From assembly GCF_017315755.1 (NCBI RefSeq), contig NZ_JAFLRJ010000150.1:1-39845 (forward strand): a stretch of 39,845 nt of DNA, in the 5' to 3' direction. This DNA comes from Streptomyces beijiangensis. Its GTDB lineage: Bacteria > Actinomycetota > Actinomycetes > Streptomycetales > Streptomycetaceae. The notes under the pieces were generated by a model. That model worked only from the letters and a program-made list of their open reading frames with translations. It was not told the origin of the DNA and searched no databases. Position numbers and translations under genes: made by a program. Every line of letters begins with the position of its first letter. Position 1 is the first letter of the stretch. Below, piece by piece: positions 1 through 7,683 of this stretch.

Positions 1-1
1 C

Positions 2-44
2 TTCCGGCCTCAGACCACCCTTCCGGCCTCAGACCACCCTTCCG
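2..44. repeat. 19-bp tandem direct repeat upstream of ABC operon
   Basis: A 19-bp unit (TTCCGGCCTCAGACCACCC) occurs twice head to tail at 2-20 and 21-39, followed by a partial third copy (TTCCG) at 40-44. It lies about 30 bp before the start of the ABC transporter gene. It may be a regulator binding region or a simple tandem duplication. The left side is cut by the window edge, so the full copy number is unknown. Confidence 0.7.
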
Positions 45-74
45 ACCGTACGTACGCCCAGGGGGACCCTCACC

Positions 75-827
75 ATGTCCGAACACCCGACACAGCCGCC
101 CCAGCAGCCCGTGCTGCAGCTCAAGGAACTGACCCGCGTCCACGGCAGCGGCGCCACCGAGGTGCACGCCCTGCGCGGTATCAACCTCGATGTCTTCCCC
201 GGTGAACTCGTCGCCGTCATGGGCCCCTCGGGCTCGGGGAAGTCCACGCTGCTCACCATCGCGGGCGGTCTCGACGTCCCGACCTCGGGCCAGGTGATCG
301 TCGAGGGGACCGACATCACCACCTCGGGCCGCAAGGTGCTCGCCGCGCTGCGCAGGCGCTCCATCGGTTACGTGTTCCAGGACTACAACCTCATCCCCGC
401 GCTCACCGCTGCCGAGAACGTCGCCCTGCCGCGCGAACTCGACGGCGTCTCCGCGCGCAAGGCCCGCGCCGAGGCCATGACCGCACTGGAGGAGATGGAT
501 CTGGCGCATCTCGCCGACCGCTTCCCCGACGAGATGTCCGGCGGCCAGCAGCAGCGCATCGCCATCGCCCGCGCCCTGGTGGGCGACCGCCGGCTGGTCC
601 TCGCCGACGAGCCGACCGGCGCCCTGGACTCCGAGACCGGCGAATCCGTACTCGCTCTGCTGCGTGCCCGCTGCGACGCCGGAGCGGCCGGAGTCCTCGT
701 CACCCATGAGCCGCGCTTCGCGGCCTGGGCGGACCGGGTGGTCTTCCTGCGCGACGGCGCGGTCGTCGACCAGACCGTGCGCAGCGACGCCGAGTCCCTT
801 CTGACCGGCCAGGCGGCCGAGCTGTGA
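75..827 (+). CDS. ABC transporter ATP-binding protein, LolD/MacB type
   Basis: This is a 250-residue ATPase subunit that powers the FtsX-type permease encoded immediately downstream. All diagnostic motifs are visible: Walker A GPSGSGKST (residues 50-58), Q-loop FQD (101-103), signature MSGGQQQR (154-161), Walker B with LVLADEP (174-180) followed by the D-loop TGALDSE, and the switch histidine in THE (211). The GALDSE and SGGQQQR forms are typical of the LolD/MacB family, which usually works mechanically or in export rather than import. The ATG at 75 has a GGGGGA ribosome site at 61-66. The gene ends in a GTGA overlap with the permease, so the two are translationally coupled. The substrate cannot be deduced; related Streptomyces pairs are linked to antimicrobial or cell-envelope stress, but no two-component system is present here. 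Confidence 0.93.
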   Translation: MSEHPTQPPQQPVLQLKELTRVHGSGATEVHALRGINLDVFPGELVAVMGPSGSGKSTLLTIAGGLDVPTSGQVIVEGTDITTSGRKVLAALRRRSIGYVFQDYNLIPALTAAENVALPRELDGVSARKARAEAMTALEEMDLAHLADRFPDEMSGGQQQRIAIARALVGDRRLVLADEPTGALDSETGESVLALLRARCDAGAAGVLVTHEPRFAAWADRVVFLRDGAVVDQTVRSDAESLLTGQAAEL

Positions 828-3688
828 ACAACTGGTTCCATTCCTGGCGTGCCGCGGTCCGTATAGCCCGCCGCGACGCCTGGCGCTTCAAGGGCCGCAG
901 CTTCCTGGTCCTCGCCATGATCGCGCTGCCGATCCTCGGTGTGAGCGCCGCCGATCTGACCGTGCGCAGCTCCGAACTCTCCGCCGAACAGAAGGTGGCA
1001 CGTTCCCTGGGACGGGCCGATGCACGCATCAGCGACCCGAACATGGGCGGCGTCGCCATCGCCCAGGACCCCTCCGGCGATCAGAGCATGCCGGCGAAGG
1101 ACATCAAGGACGGCGAGTCCTGGCCCGAGGGCAAGACCGACCTCTCCAAGATCGTCCCGGCGGGTGCCAAAACCCTTGAGGACACGACCGGTTCGGGAAA
1201 GTTCCGCACCACGCACGGGCTGCTGAACGCGGACATCCGTGAGCTGAAGGCCACGGACCCCATGGCCGAGGGCATCATGGACCTCTCCGAGGGACGGTTC
1301 CCGGAGAAGGCCGGCGAGGTCGCCGCCACCACGCACTTCCTGGAAGCCAGCGGGCTGAAGGTCGGCTCGTCGCTCGCCGCGCGCGGGGTGGAGGGCACCA
1401 AGTATCTGATCGTCGGCGCGTACGAGCTGCCCAGCGGCCTCAAGACCGACCAGATCAACGCGCTCCCCGGCACGCTCATCGACCCGCTCAACAAGGCGCT
1501 CACCGCGGTCGAACTGCCCACTTCGGGCAAGAACATCACCCAACTGGTCACGGTGACCGGTGGTTTCACGTGGAACATGGTCAAGGAAGCCAACGCCAGG
1601 GGCGTCACGGTCGCCTCGCGCATGGTGGCCATCGACCCGCCCGCCCGCTCCGAGGTTCCGCTGTACCAGAAGGAGGGCTGGGGCGACTATCAGGAGAGCA
1701 CGGCGGCCAAGGCCGCGATGCTCGCCGCTGTCGGCACCATCGTCGGCCTTGCCGTCCTGGAGATCTGCCTGCTCGCCGGACCCGCGTTCGCGGTCGGCGC
1801 CCGGCGCTCGCGCCGTCAGCTCGGACTGGTCGGCGCCAACGGCGGTGAGCGCAGGCACATCAGGGCCATCGTGCTCGCCGGCGGTCTGGTGATCGGCCTG
1901 GCCGCCGCCGTCGTCGGGACCGTCCTCGGCATGCTCCTCACCTTCGCGCTCCAGCCCCTGCTGGAGGACTACATGGGCAAGCGCTTCGGCAGCTTCGACA
2001 TACGTCCACTGGAGCTCCTCGCCATCGGGGCGCTCGCCGTCTTCACCGGGCTGATGGCGGCGATCGTGCCTGCCATCACCTCGTCACGGCAGACCGTCCT
2101 GGCCTCGCTCACCGGCCGCCGCGGGGTGCGCCGCTCCAGCCGCGTGCTGCCGGTGATCGGTCTGATCGCGGTCGCGCTCGGTGCGGCGATCGCCCTGTAC
2201 GGATCCACGATGTCCAGCTCCTCGCTGATCGTCGCGGGCGGCAGCGCCCTCGCCGAACTGGGTGTCGTCGCCCTCACCCCGGCCCTGGTCGGCCTGTTCG
2301 GCCGGGCCGGACGCATCCTGCCGCTCTCTCCCCGGCTGGCGCTGCGCGACGCGGTGCGCAACCGGGGGCGCACGGCCCCCGCGGTGGCCGCGGTGCTGGC
2401 CGCCGTCGCGGGCACGGTCGCGGTGGCGACGTACACGGCGAGCACCGAGGCCCAGTCCAAGGCCGAGTACCAAGCGGGGCTGCCCTATGGTGCCGTCTCC
2501 ATGACGACCACCGAGGCGGGCGGGCGCGATGTGCCGCAGATGCGCGACGCCGTACAGAAGGACCTTCCGGTGGACGTCAGGGCCGATGTGGACCGGATCG
2601 TCGTCGGGAAGGCCAGCTGCGACTCGTACAGCGACGAACCGGGCTGCGGCCGGTACGAAGTGGTCGTGCCCAAGGTCAATGTGTGCCCGCTGTGGGCCCC
2701 TTCGGCCGATGGCCAGGACACCTCGTCGAAGTTCAGCGTGGAGGAGCGGCGCAAGCTCGGCAAGGACTGGCGCTGCCTGCAGAATCCCGGTGGCAGCATC
2801 GAGACCCAGGACGGTGTGCTGGTCGGCGACGCGAAGTTGCTGAAGGTGCTCGGCATCAACGACGCGGCGTCCGTACAGGCCCTGTCCCAGGGGCAGATCG
2901 TCTCCTTCGACAAGCGCAATCTCACACCCCAGAAGAAGATCGACATCCGTCTGATCACCGATCCCAAGGCCGCGGACAACGCCGCGTCCAAGGGCAAGGA
3001 CGCACCGGGCGCGATCAAGTCCTTCAGCGCCCACCAGGCTTCGGGGTCCCCGAAGACCTACGGCATCACCATGATCGTGCCGCCGTCCGCCGCGAAGGCC
3101 GTGGGGATCGCCACGGTCCCGCTCGGTGCGTACTACACGACGGACCAGATGCCCAGCAGCGCCCAGAAGCAGCGTCTTGACAGTGACATCGACAAGCTCG
3201 GCACCGAGGTCAGTCTGCACATCGAGAAGGGCTACACCCCCGAGAACAGCATCGTTCTGCTCGCGCTGACCGTCTTCGCCGGACTGATCACGATCGGCGC
3301 CGCCGGTATCGCCACCGGACTCGCCCAGGCCGACGCGGAGGCCGACCTCAAGACGCTCGCCGCCGTGGGCGCGGCGCCCCGGGTGCGCAGGACCCTCAGC
3401 GGGTTCCAGTGCGGGGTGGTGGCCGTGATGGGTGTGGTGCTCGGCTCGGCTGCGGGCGTACTGCCCGCGATCGGGCTGAGGTTCACCGAGAAACGCCAGC
3501 AGTTGGACTGGTACCACCAGGCCATGGACCAGGGATACGGCTCGATGAACCCGCTCCCTTACGTCCCGGTCGTCGTCCCCTGGGCCACTCTCGCCGCCCT
3601 CCTGATCGCCGTCCCGCTGGGCGCGGCGCTGCTCGCGGCACTGGTCACGCGCTCGCACGGGGCGCTGTCCCGCCGGGCTGCTGTCTGA
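824..3688 (+). CDS. FtsX-type ABC transporter permease
   Basis: The 954-residue membrane subunit is the partner of the preceding ATPase. It starts at GTG 824, inside the ATPase stop (GTGA). The N-terminus is basic and is followed by a first membrane helix (about residues 25-45). A large extracellular region comes next, then a cluster of helices with the first FtsX core (about 300-430), a further membrane pair near 440-500, a second hydrophilic loop rich in Lys and Asp (about 560-790), and a second FtsX core (about 805-945). Two FtsX domains in one chain are usual for actinobacterial long permeases of this class. The second loop holds several cysteines (around residues 597-650), perhaps disulfide-bonded outside the cell. 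The substrate is unknown. A near-match to parS lies within it at 1563-1576. Confidence 0.92.
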   Translation: MNNWFHSWRAAVRIARRDAWRFKGRSFLVLAMIALPILGVSAADLTVRSSELSAEQKVARSLGRADARISDPNMGGVAIAQDPSGDQSMPAKDIKDGESWPEGKTDLSKIVPAGAKTLEDTTGSGKFRTTHGLLNADIRELKATDPMAEGIMDLSEGRFPEKAGEVAATTHFLEASGLKVGSSLAARGVEGTKYLIVGAYELPSGLKTDQINALPGTLIDPLNKALTAVELPTSGKNITQLVTVTGGFTWNMVKEANARGVTVASRMVAIDPPARSEVPLYQKEGWGDYQESTAAKAAMLAAVGTIVGLAVLEICLLAGPAFAVGARRSRRQLGLVGANGGERRHIRAIVLAGGLVIGLAAAVVGTVLGMLLTFALQPLLEDYMGKRFGSFDIRPLELLAIGALAVFTGLMAAIVPAITSSRQTVLASLTGRRGVRRSSRVLPVIGLIAVALGAAIALYGSTMSSSSLIVAGGSALAELGVVALTPALVGLFGRAGRILPLSPRLALRDAVRNRGRTAPAVAAVLAAVAGTVAVATYTASTEAQSKAEYQAGLPYGAVSMTTTEAGGRDVPQMRDAVQKDLPVDVRADVDRIVVGKASCDSYSDEPGCGRYEVVVPKVNVCPLWAPSADGQDTSSKFSVEERRKLGKDWRCLQNPGGSIETQDGVLVGDAKLLKVLGINDAASVQALSQGQIVSFDKRNLTPQKKIDIRLITDPKAADNAASKGKDAPGAIKSFSAHQASGSPKTYGITMIVPPSAAKAVGIATVPLGAYYTTDQMPSSAQKQRLDSDIDKLGTEVSLHIEKGYTPENSIVLLALTVFAGLITIGAAGIATGLAQADAEADLKTLAAVGAAPRVRRTLSGFQCGVVAVMGVVLGSAAGVLPAIGLRFTEKRQQLDWYHQAMDQGYGSMNPLPYVPVVVPWATLAALLIAVPLGAALLAALVTRSHGALSRRAAV
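1563..1576. other. parS-like site with one mismatch
   Basis: GTTTCACGTGGAAC differs from the 14-bp Streptomyces parS palindrome (GTTTCACGTGAAAC) at one position. It lies inside the FtsX-type permease gene. Whether ParB binds it cannot be told from the sequence alone. Confidence 0.45.
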
Positions 3689-3705
3689 CCGCGGTCCGGG
3701 CCTCC

Positions 3706-3748
3706 TGTGCCCCCGTACGAGGGTGGATCACCCTCGTACGGGGGCACA
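3706..3748. terminator. Perfect 20-bp inverted repeat, probable terminator
   Basis: The left arm is 3706-3725 (TGTGCCCCCGTACGAGGGTG), the loop is GAT, and the right arm is 3729-3748, exactly complementary over 20 bp. It begins 17 nt after the permease stop and ends 36 nt before the bpa start. There is no T-tract on either strand, which is common for actinobacterial terminators. It probably ends the ABC operon and insulates bpa. Confidence 0.75.
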
Positions 3749-3784
3749 CCGTCATGTGAGTCACGTGTACGAGAGAATGTCTGC

Positions 3785-4342
3785 ATGGAGATGCCGAGGA
3801 GTGAACGGTCGGAACGGTCGCAGGAGCACCCGCAGGTCCTTGTGGTGGGCCAGGACGGGATGGCGCTCGGTGGCGGCGCCGGCGGCGGTGACGAGTCGCG
3901 CGAGGTCCCAGTGACAGAGATGGTCGAACAGCCGGCGAAGGTCATGCGCATCGGCAGCATGATCAAGCAACTACTGGAGGAAGTCCGTGCGGCTCCTCTC
4001 GACGAGGCGAGCCGAGTACGCCTCAAGAACATCCACGCCAGTTCGGTGAAGGAGCTGGAGGACGGCCTCGCCCCCGAGCTGGTCGAGGAGCTGGAACGTC
4101 TCTCCCTGCCGTTCACCGACGAGGCGATCCCCTCCGAGGCCGAACTGCGTATTGCGCAGGCCCAGTTGGTGGGCTGGCTGGAGGGCCTCTTCCACGGCAT
4201 CCAGACGGCCCTGTTCGCCCAGCAGATGGCGGCCCGCGCCCAGCTGGAGCAGATGCGCCGCGCGCTTCCCCCGGGTTCGGGCGGCCACGACGACGATGAC
4301 GACGACGCCCACGGAGCGGTCCGCTCGGGCCCGTACCTGTAG
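3785..4342 (+). CDS. bpa: Bacterial proteasome activator Bpa/PafE
   Basis: The 185-residue protein closely matches the ATP-independent ring activator that opens the 20S proteasome gate in mycobacteria (Rv3780). The recognisable core runs from residue 48 (VEQPAKVMRIG) through KQLLEEVRAAPLDEASR (61-77), LEDGLAPEL (91-99) and AQAQLVGWLEGLFHGIQTAL (124-143) to AARAQLEQMR. These are the helices that form the dodecameric ring in the known structure. The C-terminus ends SGPYL, equivalent to the GQYL gate-opening tail of the mycobacterial protein, after an acidic run of six Asp. I chose ATG 3785 because upstream in-frame sequence falls in the hairpin. A good -10 (GAGAAT at 3773-3778) lies only 6 nt before it, so the transcript may be leaderless. 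It stands alone; the proteasome genes are not in this window. Confidence 0.9.
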   Translation: MEMPRSERSERSQEHPQVLVVGQDGMALGGGAGGGDESREVPVTEMVEQPAKVMRIGSMIKQLLEEVRAAPLDEASRVRLKNIHASSVKELEDGLAPELVEELERLSLPFTDEAIPSEAELRIAQAQLVGWLEGLFHGIQTALFAQQMAARAQLEQMRRALPPGSGGHDDDDDDAHGAVRSGPYL

Positions 4343-4354
4343 TCGTCTCCGCAG

Positions 4355-4363
4355 TCGTCCACA
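4355..4363 (+). other. DnaA-box-like 9-mer (TCGTCCACA)
   Basis: This fits the degenerate Streptomyces DnaA box, (T/C)(T/C)(G/A/C)TCCACA. It lies in the gap between bpa and the mobA-like gene. It is a single weak-class box, and its function is uncertain. Confidence 0.35.
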
Positions 4364-4419
4364 GGGGGTGGGGGAATCCAGCCGTTCCCCCACCGCCCGC
4401 CGCGGCCCATACTCACCAG

Positions 4420-5274
4420 ATGACCACCTACGACGCCGTCGTCCTCGCAGGCGGAGCGGCCAGACGGCTCGGCGGCGCCGACAAGCCCGGTCTCACCGTC
4501 GGCGGCCGCGCCCTGCTCGACCGGGTGCTCGCCGCCTGCGCGGGGGCCGGGTCGACCGTGGTGGTCGGCGGCCGGCGTACCACCGCGCGCCCTGTCACCT
4601 GGGTACGCGAAGACCCGCCAGGCGGTGGCCCTTTGGCCGCGCTCGACGCGGGAATCCGGGCCACGCGAGGCGACCTGATCCTCGTACTCTCCGCGGATCT
4701 GCCCTTCCTCGACAAGCAGACCGTGGCCACCCTGCTCGCCGCCCTCGACAGCGGCACTCAGGAAGCCGCCCTGCTCAGCGATGCCGGCGGCCGGGACCAG
4801 CCCCTTGTCGCCGCCTACCGCGCGGAGCCCCTCCGCCGCGAACTGGCCCTTCTCGCCGCCGAACACGGGGGCCTCAGCGGGCTCCCCCTCCGGCTGCTCA
4901 CCGCCGAACTCGACCTCGCCCGTATCTCCGCCGATCCGGCCCAGCCGCTCGCGTCCTTCGACTGCGACACCTGGGAGGACATCGCGACGGCGCGGGCCCG
5001 CATCAGGGAGCATGGACACGTGCTGGATGAATGGATCACCGCAGTCAAGGCCGAACTGGGCATCGAGCTCGACGTCGACACCGGCGTCCTCCTCGACCTG
5101 GCCCGCGATGCCGCACACGGCGTCGCCAGGCCCGCCGCGCCGCTGACCACCTTCCTGGTGGGATACGCGGCGGCGAAGGCGGAGAAGGACGGACCCGAGG
5201 CCGTCGCCGAGGCGGCCCACAAGGCCGCGACCCTCGCCAACCAGTGGGCCGCAGAGGCGAACGAGGCGGGATGA
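4420..5274 (+). CDS. MobA-like molybdenum cofactor guanylyltransferase fused to DUF6457
   Basis: The N-terminal part (residues 1 to about 190) is a nucleotidyltransferase. Its glycine-rich start, LAGGAARRLGGADKP (9-23), is the MobA signature for GTP and molybdopterin binding, and SADLPF carries the metal-binding Asp. MobA attaches GMP to molybdopterin-Mo to give the bis-MGD cofactor. A helical C-terminal domain of about 90 residues (LDEWITAVKAELGIELD to the end) matches DUF6457, which in many actinobacteria is encoded separately or fused like this; its role is unknown. ATG 4420 has no purine-rich site ahead of it but has CATACT at 4408-4413, so leaderless translation is likely. The stop overlaps the moeA-like start (ATGA). 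The pairing with MoeA supports the cofactor assignment. Confidence 0.85.
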   Translation: MTTYDAVVLAGGAARRLGGADKPGLTVGGRALLDRVLAACAGAGSTVVVGGRRTTARPVTWVREDPPGGGPLAALDAGIRATRGDLILVLSADLPFLDKQTVATLLAALDSGTQEAALLSDAGGRDQPLVAAYRAEPLRRELALLAAEHGGLSGLPLRLLTAELDLARISADPAQPLASFDCDTWEDIATARARIREHGHVLDEWITAVKAELGIELDVDTGVLLDLARDAAHGVARPAAPLTTFLVGYAAAKAEKDGPEAVAEAAHKAATLANQWAAEANEAG

Positions 5275-6581
5275 CCGAGACACACGGCCCTGAGGACACC
5301 GACGTCGACGAGGCCCTCGCGCTGGCGAACACCGCGGTGCGGACCACCCTCCCGCAGCCGGCCTCCCCCGAGCGCCACCGGGCCACCCCCTGGTCCGAGG
5401 CCCGCGCCCGCTCCGCGCTGGCAGGCCGCTCCATGCCCGTACGGACGCGGCGCACCCCCCTCGGCGACGCCCTCGGGCAGATCCTCGCCGAGCCCCTCAC
5501 CGCCCTCACCGACCTCCCGTCCTTCGACACCTCCGCGATGGACGGCTGGGTCGTGGCGGGGCCCGGACCCTGGCGGATCCAGCAGGACAGCATCCTCGCG
5601 GGCCGCGCCGCGCCCGGCCCCCTCACCGACGGCGATGCCGTACGCATCGCCACCGGGGCCCGTATCCCCGCCGACGCCACCGCCGTCATCCGCTCCGAAC
5701 ACGCCCGCACCGACGAGGCCGGACGGCATCTGCACGCCCGGCGCGACGTCGTCCCCGGTCAGGACATCCGCCCGCGCGGCCAGGAGTGCCGCTCCGGCGA
5801 GCATCTGCTGCCCACCGCCTCGCTGGTGACCCCGGCGGTGCTCGGCCTCGCCGCGGCCGCCGGTTACGACACACTGCTCACCGTGCCCCCGCCGCGCGTC
5901 GAAGTGCTCGTCCTGGGCGACGAGTTGCTGACCGAGGGCCTCCCTCACGACGGACTGATCCGCGACGCGCTGGGCCCGATGATCGGTCCCTGGCTGCGTT
6001 CCCTCGGCGCCGACGTCATCGCCACCCGCCGTCTCGGGGACGACGCCGACGCCCTCCTCAAGGCCGTCACCACCTCGGACGCCGACCTGGTCATCACCAC
6101 CGGCGGCACCGCGGCGGGCCCCGTCGACCATGTCCATCCGATCCTGCGCAAGGCCGGCGCCGAGCTGCTCGTCGACGGGGTCGCCGTCCGCCCCGGGCAC
6201 CCGATGCTGCTGGCCCGGCTGGCGACAGGACGCCACCTCGTGGGGCTGCCCGGCAACCCCCTCGCGGCCGTCTCCGGGCTCCTCACCCTGGCCGCGCCCC
6301 TGCTTCGTACACTCTCCGGCCGCGAAGCCCCGGCGCCGACGGATTCGTACGCGTACAGCGTCCCCGTACGCGACGATGTGCACGGCCATCCGCACGACAC
6401 CCGCCTCGTCCCCGTCGTGCACCGCGAGGACGAGGCCGTACCGCTGCACTTCAACGGGCCCGCGATGCTGCGCGGAATCGCCGCGGCAGACGGGCTCGCC
6501 GTCGTGCCTCCCGGTGGTGCGCGGGCCGGACAGGAGCTCGAAATCATCGATCTGCCGTGGACCGGGGAGTGTTTCACGTGA
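5271..6581 (+). CDS. moeA: MoeA-like molybdopterin molybdenumtransferase
   Basis: The 436-residue protein should insert molybdate into adenylylated molybdopterin. Visible MoeA features are FDTSAMDGW (85-93), DGDAVRIATGARIP (120-133), TGGTAAGPVDHV (277-288, the molybdopterin-binding domain shared with MogA), GLPGNPLAAVSG (325-336) and a C-terminal beta domain. About 55 N-terminal residues precede the usual MoeA start, a form seen in actinobacteria. The start at ATG 5271 overlaps the mobA-like stop. The signature TGGTAAG differs from the commonest TGGVSVG, so it may be a divergent paralogue rather than the sole MoeA. Its last codons and stop lie inside a perfect parS site (6571-6584), which also contains the start of the next gene. 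Confidence 0.85.
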   Translation: MTETHGPEDTDVDEALALANTAVRTTLPQPASPERHRATPWSEARARSALAGRSMPVRTRRTPLGDALGQILAEPLTALTDLPSFDTSAMDGWVVAGPGPWRIQQDSILAGRAAPGPLTDGDAVRIATGARIPADATAVIRSEHARTDEAGRHLHARRDVVPGQDIRPRGQECRSGEHLLPTASLVTPAVLGLAAAAGYDTLLTVPPPRVEVLVLGDELLTEGLPHDGLIRDALGPMIGPWLRSLGADVIATRRLGDDADALLKAVTTSDADLVITTGGTAAGPVDHVHPILRKAGAELLVDGVAVRPGHPMLLARLATGRHLVGLPGNPLAAVSGLLTLAAPLLRTLSGREAPAPTDSYAYSVPVRDDVHGHPHDTRLVPVVHREDEAVPLHFNGPAMLRGIAAADGLAVVPPGGARAGQELEIIDLPWTGECFT

Positions 6582-6584
6582 AAC
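6571..6584. other. parS centromere site (ParB binding)
   Basis: GTTTCACGTGAAAC is a perfect 14-bp palindrome identical to the parS sequence recognised by Streptomyces ParB (Spo0J family). It covers the last codons of moeA (stop at 6579-6581) and the first codons of the potassium channel gene (GTG at 6578). The chance occurrence of an exact 14-mer in a 40-kb window is negligible, and a second copy exists at 29701-29714. Confidence 0.93.
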
Positions 6585-7651
6585 TTTCCGGCCATGACGC
6601 CCTCGACCGCCAGGTGGGCGAAGCTCTCGCCACCCGGCGTATCAAGCTGCCCCGCCGCGTCGTCGAACGCCCCCTGCGCCAGGTCGGCAGACGCGTACTG
6701 ATCGCGCTGGCCGTCCTGGTGAGCACCGCGCTGATCGTCTGGGTCGACCGCTCCGGCTACCACGACAACGCCGACGGCAAGGTCGACCTGCTCGACGCCT
6801 TCTACTACGCCACGGTCACCCTCTCGACCACGGGTTACGGCGACATCGTCCCGTACAGCGACACCGCCCGGCTGACCAACATCCTTGTGATCACGCCCCT
6901 GCGCGTGCTCTTCCTGATCATCCTGGTCGGCACCACTCTCGAGGTCCTCACGGAGCGGACCCGGGAGGAGTTCCGGCTGAAACGCTGGAGGACCCAGTTG
7001 CGTGACCACACCGTCGTCATCGGCTTCGGCACCAAGGGCCGTTCGGCGATCCAGACCCTCTGCGCGACGGGTCTCAAGAAGGAACAGATCGTCGTCGTCG
7101 ACCCGAGCGCGAAGGTCATCGAGGCGGCCAACGCGGACGGGTTCGTCGGTGTGGTGGGAGACGGGACCCGCAGCGACGTACTGCTGCGGGCCGAACTGCA
7201 GCGGGCCCGCCAGATCGTCATCGCCACCCAGCGCGACGACACGGCGGTACTGGTCACCCTCACCGCGCGCCAGCTCAACCGGGGAGCCAAGATCGTGGCC
7301 GCGGTCCGCGAGGAGGAGAACGCGCCGCTGCTGAAGCAGTCCGGCGCGGACGCGGTGATCACCAGCGCCAGCGCGGCGGGACGCCTGCTCGGACTCTCCG
7401 TCCTCAGCCCCAGCGCGGGCACGGTGATGGAGGACCTGATCCAGCAGGGCAGCGGACTCGACCTGATCGAACGGCCGGTACGCAAACCCGAGGTCGGCAA
7501 GAGCGTCCGGGACGTCGAGGACCTGGTGGTGACCGTGAAGCGCGGCCACCGGCTGCTGGGTTACGACAACCCGGAGGCGAGCCCCTTGCAGGCCACGGAC
7601 CGGCTGATCGCGATCGTCCGGGTGTCGGCGGCATCCGGAGTCACACCGTAG
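6578..7651 (+). CDS. Two-helix potassium channel with RCK (TrkA-N) domain
   Basis: The 357-residue protein has a basic N-terminus, a first membrane helix (about 40-57), a pore helix with selectivity filter TTGYGD (84-89), a second helix (about 100-124) and a cytoplasmic RCK domain starting VVIGFGTKGRS (146-156) with the Rossmann GxGxxG. A C-terminal RCK-C-like lobe completes it. This is the MthK/Kch plan of a ligand-gated potassium channel. The filter has Thr where TVGYGD is commonest, an allowed variant. I chose GTG 6578 because GGGGAG at 6564-6569 is 8 nt away and the 4-nt GTGA overlap with moeA is typical here. An in-frame GTG at 6569 would overlap that ribosome site. The start codons sit within parS. 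A functional link to molybdenum cofactor genes is not obvious. Confidence 0.88.
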   Translation: MKLSGHDALDRQVGEALATRRIKLPRRVVERPLRQVGRRVLIALAVLVSTALIVWVDRSGYHDNADGKVDLLDAFYYATVTLSTTGYGDIVPYSDTARLTNILVITPLRVLFLIILVGTTLEVLTERTREEFRLKRWRTQLRDHTVVIGFGTKGRSAIQTLCATGLKKEQIVVVDPSAKVIEAANADGFVGVVGDGTRSDVLLRAELQRARQIVIATQRDDTAVLVTLTARQLNRGAKIVAAVREEENAPLLKQSGADAVITSASAAGRLLGLSVLSPSAGTVMEDLIQQGSGLDLIERPVRKPEVGKSVRDVEDLVVTVKRGHRLLGYDNPEASPLQATDRLIAIVRVSAASGVTP

Positions 7652-7683
7652 GGCGGCAGCGGGGGCGGAGTAGCCTCGCGGGC

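Noticed and set aside
383..1858. Long minus-strand open frame opposite the ABC transporter genes
   Set aside because: It overlaps two clearly recognised genes and its translation is Gly/Arg/Ala/Asp-rich without family motifs, as expected for an antisense shadow in high-GC DNA. The same applies to 2084-3658, 33930-35945 and 36172-37686 on minus.
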